From an uncultured Clostridia bacterium (GTDB lineage Bacteria > Bacillota > Clostridia > Oscillospirales > Acutalibacteraceae), in the NCBI GenBank assembly GCA_946626015.1, contig CAMOTT010000068.1, forward strand, positions 1 to 9,915: a stretch of 9,915 nt of DNA. Direction: 5' to 3'. Each line of letters starts with the position of its first letter. Position 1 is the stretch's first letter. The notes under the pieces were generated by a model. That model did no database searches and was not told the origin of the DNA. It saw only the letters and a program-made list of their open reading frames with translations. A program made the translations under genes and the position numbers. Positions 4,954-9,915 of the stretch are shown piece after piece.

Positions 4954-5883
4954 TCATTGTGCAGGCTGATAAACCTTTACATAGTCAACTATCATCTGCG
5001 TCTTGTAGTCCTTGTTTGCCGCGATGTTCTTGGGCAATTCGTTGGGTATTTCCAGCCCCACGATCAGGTTTTCCAAAACCTCTGAAACGCCTTTGCCGAA
5101 GGAAGTACGCAGGGTTTCTCTGCCGTTGACGTAGAAGATATATTCGTCGTCTGTCCATTTTACGCCGTAGGTGTTGTATCGGTTGTAGATGTCATCCCCG
5201 GCGACCCTGATCTGGCACTTGTCGATGTTTTCGTCATCATCGTAACCGTTGCAGTAGACTGTCTGAGTGATGCAGTTTTTGAACTTTTTGAAAGGGGAGC
5301 GGAAGGTGGAGTTTTCAAGGATATCTATCTCAGCTCCGCCGATACCGCCGTTTGACTGGAGGTCGTAGGAATGGCTTGATTGCAGCCAGAACGTGCTCCA
5401 GAAACCCTCGCCCTTGTTGCAGATGCAGCGGATCTCAAAGTAACCCTTGCAATACCATTGGTTGAGCGCAAGCACGGCGGAATACCAGCCCTCGCCGTAT
5501 TTGCCCTTTTCCGCGTCCAGATACTCGGCGGTGAGTATCAGGTTCCCGTCCCGGAGCTTTGCTTGACTTTCGCAGTTGAAGCCGCAGCCGGAATTGCCGG
5601 AGCCCAGGCTCCTGAAATACCAGGTGTCGGTGTCGATATCTTCACCGTCAAAGTCATCGGACATTATAAGCTCATAGCCTGTCAGATCCAGCTCCTCTCC
5701 CCGGGGATAAACGGGGATCCTGAAAACGGCCATGCCCAGCAGCTCCGCAGCCACAAGCAGGGTGGCGATAAAGCCCTTTAAAGTTATCTTGCCGCCAAAA
5801 GCGTTCCGCAGCAATTCGGCGGCTCTGTCAAAGCAGACTGCCTGCCCGTTTGTCCAGCCTAAAGCACTGAAGATTTTATTCAT
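4954..5883 (-). CDS. Membrane-anchored GH16 glycoside hydrolase (endo-beta-glucanase/laminarinase-like)
   Basis: A 309-residue protein. The catalytic domain begins near residue 68 (GYELIMSDDFDG) and carries the GH16 active site GGAEIDILEN at 182-191: nucleophile Glu185, Asp187 and acid/base Glu190 in the ExDxxE form. Aromatic sugar-binding stretches flank it (GFWSTFWLQSS 160-170, YNTYGVKWTDDEYIFYVNG 236-254), and it ends in VDYVKVYQ. GH16 enzymes cleave beta-1,3 or mixed beta-1,3-1,4 glucans or related galactans. One hydrophobic segment at about 36-55 follows a 35-residue N-terminal tail, suggesting an uncleaved signal anchor that displays the enzyme outside the cell. No binding module or dockerin is present. 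The start is firm: GGGAGG (complement of 5891-5896) at 7 bases from the ATG. Confidence 0.92.
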   Translation of the reverse strand: MNKIFSALGWTNGQAVCFDRAAELLRNAFGGKITLKGFIATLLVAAELLGMAVFRIPVYPRGEELDLTGYELIMSDDFDGEDIDTDTWYFRSLGSGNSGCGFNCESQAKLRDGNLILTAEYLDAEKGKYGEGWYSAVLALNQWYCKGYFEIRCICNKGEGFWSTFWLQSSHSYDLQSNGGIGGAEIDILENSTFRSPFKKFKNCITQTVYCNGYDDDENIDKCQIRVAGDDIYNRYNTYGVKWTDDEYIFYVNGRETLRTSFGKGVSEVLENLIVGLEIPNELPKNIAANKDYKTQMIVDYVKVYQPAQ

Positions 5884-5927
5884 ATAATGACCTCCCGATC
5901 TTCACAACGAGTGTTTCTGTATTTTTA

Positions 5928-5956
5928 AATATACTCTCTTTTGGGTCGCGCGTCAA
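5928..5956 (-). promoter_or_regulatory. Sigma-A promoter of the GH16 gene
   Basis: On the minus strand, TTGACG (complement of 5951-5956), a 17-base spacer and TATATT (complement of 5928-5933). The distance to the GH16 start codon is about 45 bases. It is divergent from the two-component system promoter, whose elements begin 57 bases further right. Confidence 0.75.
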
Positions 5957-6012
5957 TATAAATCAGGCTTTTTGCGCGGTTCAGCATGAAAGTTTTCCAT
6001 ACAGGGTCAAGA

Positions 6013-6041
6013 TTGCAACAGTTTGTTTATTGTGATATAAT
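6013..6041 (+). promoter_or_regulatory. Extended -10 promoter upstream of the two-component system
   Basis: TTGCAA (6013-6018), a 17-base spacer and TATAAT (6036-6041), with TG one base upstream (TGATATAAT). Predicted transcription starts near 6048, leaving a leader of about 84 bases that includes the TTCAAT operator. It may be a basal promoter, with a second, regulator-dependent one downstream. Confidence 0.7.
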
Positions 6042-6066
6042 GAAAAAAATTTTTACATTGATATTT

Positions 6067-6105
6067 CTTCAATCTTTATTCAATTTTCAGGTCATAAGCT
6101 ATAAC
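6067..6105 (+). promoter_or_regulatory. TTCAAT direct-repeat operator and possible second promoter of the two-component system
   Basis: CTTCAATCTTTATTCAAT (6067-6084) contains TTCAAT at 6068-6073 and 6079-6084, 11 bp apart. That is the spacing typical of OmpR/PhoB-class binding sites. The same box, with one base different, occurs at 8124-8141 before the lipoprotein gene. A -10-like TATAAC (6100-6105) lies 15 bases downstream without a good -35, as in activator-dependent promoters. It also lies within the leader of the 6013-6041 promoter, where a bound regulator could repress instead. Confidence 0.6.
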
Positions 6106-6131
6106 AGAAGAAACCGCCGGAGGTGTTTTGA

Positions 6132-6815
6132 ATGAAGATTTTGCTTGCCGAGGATGAAAAAAGAATGAACCGCGCGCTGTGTGAGCTGCTGCGTCAGGAG
6201 GGCTATGAGGTCACCTCCGTGGAAAACGGGGAGGACGCGCTGTATGAGATCGAAAGCGAGCTCTATGATATAATAGTGCTGGACGTTATGATGCCTATGA
6301 TGAACGGCTTTGAAGTGGCAAAAAAGGCGCGCAGGGCAGGGGTGCGCACCCCCATCCTTATGCTCACCGCTAAGAGCGAGCTGGATGATAAAGTTGAGGG
6401 GCTGGACAGCGGAGCGGACGACTACCTGACAAAACCCTTTATGACAAAAGAACTGCTTGCCAGATTGAGAGCGCTTGGCAGACGGGGACTCCCCACGGAT
6501 GACGGAAGCCTTAAGTTTGAGGATCTTTCCCTTGACGTCAAAAGCGCCACCCTCCGCTGTGACAACGGTCAAAGCGTGCGGCTGGGTGAAAAGGAGCTGC
6601 GAATTCTGGAGTATCTGATAGCCAATCAGGGGCAGGTGCTGACCAGGGAGCAGATAGCTCTTAAAATCTGGGGCTATGAAAGCGACTCCGAGTATAACAA
6701 CGTGGAGGTCTATATGTCCTTCGCCCGTAAAAAGCTTGCTTTTGTGGACTCCCGGTGCGAGATAAAAGCTTTGCGAGGCATAGGGTACGAATTGAGGTGC
6801 CGTAATGTTCAATAA
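6132..6815 (+). CDS. OmpR/PhoB-family response regulator
   Basis: A 227-residue cytoplasmic transcription factor. The receiver domain (about 1-115) has acidic pair Glu7-Asp8, phospho-acceptor Asp51 in VLDVMMP, Thr79 in MLTAK and Lys101 in LTKPF, so all switch residues are intact. A winged-helix DNA-binding domain (about 125-223) ends in RGIGYEL at 215-221, typical of the OmpR class. The start is ATG 6132 with GGAGGT (6119-6124) at 7 bases. It overlaps the kinase gene by 11 bases, so the pair is translationally coupled and the kinase is its likely partner. Direct TTCAAT repeats upstream suggest autoregulation, and the same repeats upstream of the lipoprotein gene make that a likely target. The signal is unknown. 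Confidence 0.95.
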   Translation: MKILLAEDEKRMNRALCELLRQEGYEVTSVENGEDALYEIESELYDIIVLDVMMPMMNGFEVAKKARRAGVRTPILMLTAKSELDDKVEGLDSGADDYLTKPFMTKELLARLRALGRRGLPTDDGSLKFEDLSLDVKSATLRCDNGQSVRLGEKELRILEYLIANQGQVLTREQIALKIWGYESDSEYNNVEVYMSFARKKLAFVDSRCEIKALRGIGYELRCRNVQ

Positions 6816-8079
6816 AACAAAAAGAAAAATTGTTTTTACCGTGGTTTTGTCCCTGTTCGTTCTCATGGCGATCACCCTTTCCACTATCTATGTTTCAAAC
6901 CGCCTTGCCATCCGGCGCGAGAACGAGGGGCTGTTGAGGATCTACGCGGAGCAGTACGGCTCGGACGATATGCCGGCGGAACAGGAACCCGATAAACGCA
7001 GGGAACTGAAATTTTACGGCGGACCCGGGGACGGAGAGCCTCCCGAAAAAAAGGAACATATGAGGGATGAACCCCGGTTCAGGCTTTCCACCTTCTATTC
7101 GGCGGCATATTCAAAATCCGGCGAGGTTATTGCCGTAAGGAACGGGAACAGCGAGCTCCAGAGCGAGGAATCAATCTTGAACCTTGCCGGCTCCATTATC
7201 AAAAGCGGAAAAACAAGCGGCTCAAAGGGAAACATATATTACCTCGTTTCCGAAAAAGAAGATTATACCCTCGTTTCAATGATGGACGGCACTATCGGTG
7301 ACAGAAATCAGGAGATGCTGATAAAGGAAATGGCGGTTATCGGTTCCGCCGCCATGGTGGTACTTTTTATAATATCCATTTTTATAGCGCGGCGGATAGT
7401 CAGCCCTCTTGAGGAAAATGACAGACGGCAGAAGAGATTTGTCTCCGACGCCGGGCACGAGTTGAAAACGCCCATAGCGGTAATATCCGCCAACAGCGAA
7501 CTTTTAAAGAGAGAGCTTGGAGACAACGAGTGGCTGTCAAATATAGACTATGAAAATCAGCGAATGTCAGAGCTTGTAAAACAGCTTCTTCTCCTTTCCC
7601 GCGCCGAAAACGGGGAGATACCCAAGGAAAAGCTGGATTTTTCAAGGCTGTCGGACGGCGAATGCCTTGTGTTTGAGAGCCTTGCTTTTGAAAAGGGGCG
7701 TCGGATAGAGACGGAGATCGAACCCGGAATAACCCTTGATGGAAATCCCGGTCAACTTAAACAGCTGGTATCGATCCTGCTGGATAACGCCCTCTCCCAC
7801 GGAACAGGTGAGGAGATCAGGCTGACCCTTCGCCGGGAGAAGCATTCCGCGGTGCTGACCGTTTCAAACGAGGCTCAGGAGCTTGGCGCAGATCAGCTTG
7901 ACCATCTGTTTGACAGGTTTTACCGCGCAGACGAGGCTCGCGGCGACAGCAATTCCCATTACGGTCTGGGCCTGTCCATAGCCAAGGCTGTCGCCCAGGC
8001 GCACGGGGGACAGATACACTCCTCTTACAAAGATGGCAGAGTATTCTTTACGGTTTGCTTTAATACAAAAAGGAACTGA
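6805..8079 (+). CDS. Membrane sensor histidine kinase
   Basis: A 424-residue class I kinase. TM1 is about 10-30 and TM2 about 176-195, enclosing an extracellular domain of about 145 residues. Residues 52-92 of that domain are rich in Asp, Glu, Lys, Arg, Gly and Pro and look disordered. A short juxtamembrane segment (RRIVSPLEENDRRQKR), too short for a clear HAMP domain, leads to the HisKA motif with His218 in GHELKTP. The ATPase part has the N box LLDNAL (Asn328), DRFYRADEAR and the G2 box YGLGLSIAK (386-394). The G1 box is degenerate (VSNEAQEL, 353-360), as in some Bacillota kinases. ATG 6805 uses GAGGTG (6794-6799) inside the regulator gene, overlapping it by 11 bases. The ligand is not evident; a cell-surface or envelope cue is a guess. 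Confidence 0.93.
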   Translation: MFNKTKRKIVFTVVLSLFVLMAITLSTIYVSNRLAIRRENEGLLRIYAEQYGSDDMPAEQEPDKRRELKFYGGPGDGEPPEKKEHMRDEPRFRLSTFYSAAYSKSGEVIAVRNGNSELQSEESILNLAGSIIKSGKTSGSKGNIYYLVSEKEDYTLVSMMDGTIGDRNQEMLIKEMAVIGSAAMVVLFIISIFIARRIVSPLEENDRRQKRFVSDAGHELKTPIAVISANSELLKRELGDNEWLSNIDYENQRMSELVKQLLLLSRAENGEIPKEKLDFSRLSDGECLVFESLAFEKGRRIETEIEPGITLDGNPGQLKQLVSILLDNALSHGTGEEIRLTLRREKHSAVLTVSNEAQELGADQLDHLFDRFYRADEARGDSNSHYGLGLSIAKAVAQAHGGQIHSSYKDGRVFFTVCFNTKRN

Positions 8080-8110
8080 ACAGAGCTTCGATCTGTTTGA
8101 AAAAATTCAA
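8079..8110 (+). terminator. Weak hairpins after the kinase gene
   Basis: AACAGA (8079-8084) pairs with TCTGTT (8092-8097) immediately after the kinase stop, and TTGAA/TTCAA (8097-8101 with 8106-8110) follows. There is no continuous T-run after the first stem, so termination may be partial, leaving some readthrough into the lipoprotein gene. Confidence 0.35.
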
Positions 8111-8123
8111 AAATTTTAAAAAT

Positions 8124-8157
8124 CTTCAATCTTTCTTCAATCCTCATCCGTTATCAT
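8124..8157 (+). promoter_or_regulatory. TTCAAT direct-repeat operator and probable regulated promoter of the lipoprotein gene
   Basis: CTTCAATCTTTCTTCAAT (8124-8141) has TTCAAT at 8125-8130 and 8136-8141, 11 bp apart. It matches the box at 6067-6084 at 17 of 18 positions. Ten bases later comes TATCAT (8152-8157, 5 of 6 for a -10), with no matching -35. This is the architecture of a promoter in which a PhoB-like activator substitutes for -35 contacts. An A/T-rich tract (8101-8123) lies upstream. Confidence 0.65.
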
Positions 8158-8171
8158 CATACCAAAGTTAC

Positions 8172-8200
8172 AAAGGCAGCGGGTGAGGATGCTGCTTTTT
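8172..8200 (+). terminator. Terminator-like hairpin in the lipoprotein leader
   Basis: AAAGGCAGC (8172-8180) pairs with GCTGCTTTT (8191-8199) including one G-T wobble, around a 10-base loop, and the T-run is 8196-8200. It lies after the putative regulated promoter (start near 8164) and 33 bases before the start codon. It could terminate readthrough from the kinase, attenuate the lipoprotein mRNA, or protect its 5' end. Confidence 0.55.
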
Positions 8201-8232
8201 GAAACTGATAATCAGAAAAAGGAGAGAATATT

Positions 8233-9915
8233 ATGAAAAAGATGTTAGCTGTTATTCTTACACTCGCTATCATAGCGGCGTTTGCCTCCTGCGGCGGCGC
8301 CGGAGTAAAAGAGACTGAGCCCGCGTCATCTGTCAAAGAGATGACGCAAGCCGATACAGAGACGGTCACGGTTCAGGACATCACCGCAAATGAAGCGACG
8401 GGAGATTTTTCCATGACCACCGAGGACGGCACTTTCAGCAACGAGGGCGGCGTTTACACGATATCCTCCGCCGGAACCTATACGCTCACAGGCCTGCTCA
8501 ACGGGCAGGTGCTGGTGAACGCAGGCGAGGATGACGAAGTTGTCATTGAGCTTTCCGGGGTTACGGTCACGAACGGTTCCGATTCTCCCATCAAGGTGAT
8601 TTCGGCAGGTGAAGTTGATATTTCGGCAAAGAAAGATACGGAGAATGTTGTCAACGACAACCGCAGCGCAAAAACAACCGATGATGAAGCTCAGGGCGAG
8701 GGCGCAATATATGCGGACTGTGATCTGAAAATCAAAGGCTCCGGCACGCTGGTAGTAAACGGGGCATACAACAACGGCATACACACAACGAAGGATCTTA
8801 AAATACAAAATCTTTCCCTTAAAGTCACCGCCTTCAATAACGCGCTTAAGGGCAAAGATTCTTACACCCAGACAAGCGGTAACGTTATCGCTGTTTCCAC
8901 AAACGGGGACGGAGTAAAGACCGAAAATACCGACGTGAGCAAAAAAGGCAACACCAAGGGCGATATAACCATTTCAGGCGGAACAATTACAGTTTACGCC
9001 GCAGGCGACGGCTTCCAGGCGGCTCACGATTTCAACCTCGAAGCAGGGGAGGAGAGTGCGCCCACCGTTACCATATATACCGGTTCTTACAGTGAATACA
9101 CCGCCTCAAGCGCCTCCACCACTTCGTATAAAGGCGTTAAAGCGCAGAACGAGGTCAACATCTCAGCAGGAAACATCACCGTTCAAAGCTACGACGACGG
9201 TCTGCACGCGGACAGCGGAGAAAAGCTCGGTGACAATACCGACGGGCTGGGCAACATCAACATCTCAGGCGGCAATATAGTTCTCAACGTCTATGCTCCG
9301 GAGAACAAGACCGCCGGCGGAAAGATGGGCCCCGGAGGAAGAATGGGTAACAGAGAAAGAACAGGGTCAGGCGAAGGATCGAATTTTGCTGAAGCAATGA
9401 ATTTCGGCGGCTGGGAAGGCCAGCAGACCGTTTCCGGAGCGGACGGCATCCACGCGGACTCCACCCTGAATATTTCCGGCGGCACTATAACCATAGACAG
9501 CGCCTACGAGGGGCTTGAGGCGAACGTTATAAATATTTCCGGAGGCAAGTCCTGTATTTCCGCCAACGATGACGGCGTGAACGCCTGCAAGGGAAATTCT
9601 CCGACACAGATGAACGTCACCGGCGGCTATCTTGACGTAACTGTTTCACCAAACGGAGATACCGACGGCATAGACAGCAACGGCAGTTACTCTCAGACGG
9701 GCGGCGTTGTGATAACAAGAGGGCCGGGATCTGAAATGGCCGCGGCTATTGATGCCGACAGCGCGGTGTCTGTTACAGGCGGAACCCTTATCGTTCTGGG
9801 CTACGGCAGGGTAAGCGCGGGAGGCAGCGTCAGGGAATACTCTCTCTCCCTCAACTCCTCGGGAAGCCAAACCGTAAATATCGGCGGAACAGACTATACG
9901 TTTAACAACGCAAAC
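8233..9915 (+). CDS. Cthe_2159/DUF4353-type beta-helix carbohydrate-binding lipoprotein, 3' end outside the window
   Basis: The open frame runs 561 codons to the window edge without a stop. ATG 8233 has AAAGGAG (8218-8224) at 8 bases. Residues 1-20 (MKKMLAVILTLAIIAAFASC) are a lipoprotein signal with lipobox Cys20, so the mature protein is anchored outside the membrane. After a short Ser/Thr/Glu linker the chain is built of repeats of the form [IL]xI[ST]GGxIxV. They alternate with DG-hydrophobic-x-A/S motifs such as GDGFQA, DDGLHA, ADGIHA, YEGLEA and DDGVNA. This is the right-handed beta-helix pattern of Cthe_2159-like proteins, described as binding cellulose and polygalacturonate. A Gly/Met/Arg-rich insert occupies about 355-396. 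The upstream two-component system and shared operator suggest regulated expression. Ligand and enzymatic activity are unproven. Confidence 0.88.
   Translation, partial: MKKMLAVILTLAIIAAFASCGGAGVKETEPASSVKEMTQADTETVTVQDITANEATGDFSMTTEDGTFSNEGGVYTISSAGTYTLTGLLNGQVLVNAGEDDEVVIELSGVTVTNGSDSPIKVISAGEVDISAKKDTENVVNDNRSAKTTDDEAQGEGAIYADCDLKIKGSGTLVVNGAYNNGIHTTKDLKIQNLSLKVTAFNNALKGKDSYTQTSGNVIAVSTNGDGVKTENTDVSKKGNTKGDITISGGTITVYAAGDGFQAAHDFNLEAGEESAPTVTIYTGSYSEYTASSASTTSYKGVKAQNEVNISAGNITVQSYDDGLHADSGEKLGDNTDGLGNINISGGNIVLNVYAPENKTAGGKMGPGGRMGNRERTGSGEGSNFAEAMNFGGWEGQQTVSGADGIHADSTLNISGGTITIDSAYEGLEANVINISGGKSCISANDDGVNACKGNSPTQMNVTGGYLDVTVSPNGDTDGIDSNGSYSQTGGVVITRGPGSEMAAAIDADSAVSVTGGTLIVLGYGRVSAGGSVREYSLSLNSSGSQTVNIGGTDYTFNNAN

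Noticed and set aside
9190..9790. Nucleotide-level tandem repeats or a CRISPR-like pattern within the lipoprotein gene
   Set aside because: The repetition is at the protein level (ISGG and DG-x-A motifs of a beta-helix) with variable spacing and codons, not a repeat-spacer array.

Overview
The window looks like chromosomal DNA of a Gram-positive, low- to mid-GC Clostridia member, probably Ruminococcus/Oscillospiraceae-like. The signs are strong purine-rich ribosome binding sites, several sigma-A promoters with TGnTATAAT extended -10 elements, U-tailed terminators, a membrane-anchored GH16 glucanase and a carbohydrate-binding beta-helix lipoprotein. A gut or rumen polysaccharide-degrading bacterium fits, but the species cannot be read from the sequence.

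Layout. Positions 1-137 hold the end of a tRNA cluster: a CAT-anticodon tRNA cut by the window edge, then tRNA-Trp. Positions 138-515 have no protein gene. They hold two near-identical 57/58-bp direct repeats, each carrying an intrinsic terminator, on either side of a GC-rich structured spacer. An amidohydrolase (516-1322) follows with its own promoter. A complete miniature transcription unit comes next: promoter, strong ribosome binding site, 30-codon amphipathic peptide gene and terminator (1385-1594). Then come an SLC13/ArsB-type permease (1729-2868), a possible 25-codon ORF behind a very similar promoter (2883-3011), a histidine phosphatase (3087-3713) and a Gfo/Idh/MocA oxidoreductase (3833-4837). 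A terminator at 4902-4933 separates this plus-strand block from a minus-strand GH16 glycoside hydrolase (4954-5883).

From the GH16 promoter rightwards the region is about sensing and the cell surface. An OmpR-type response regulator (6132-6815) and an overlapping sensor kinase (6805-8079) are followed by a lipoprotein of the Cthe_2159/DUF4353 beta-helix type (8233 to the window end, incomplete). A nearly identical 18-bp box, CTTCAATCTTTNTTCAAT, contains two TTCAAT half-sites 11 bp apart. It lies upstream of both the regulator gene and the lipoprotein gene. The simplest reading is that the two-component system controls itself and the lipoprotein through this box.

The most novel points are the stand-alone 30-residue peptide gene, the shared TTCAAT operator with a terminator-like hairpin in the lipoprotein leader, and the repeat-flanked spacer behind tRNA-Trp. 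No mobile-element genes, CRISPR array or phage genes are visible.
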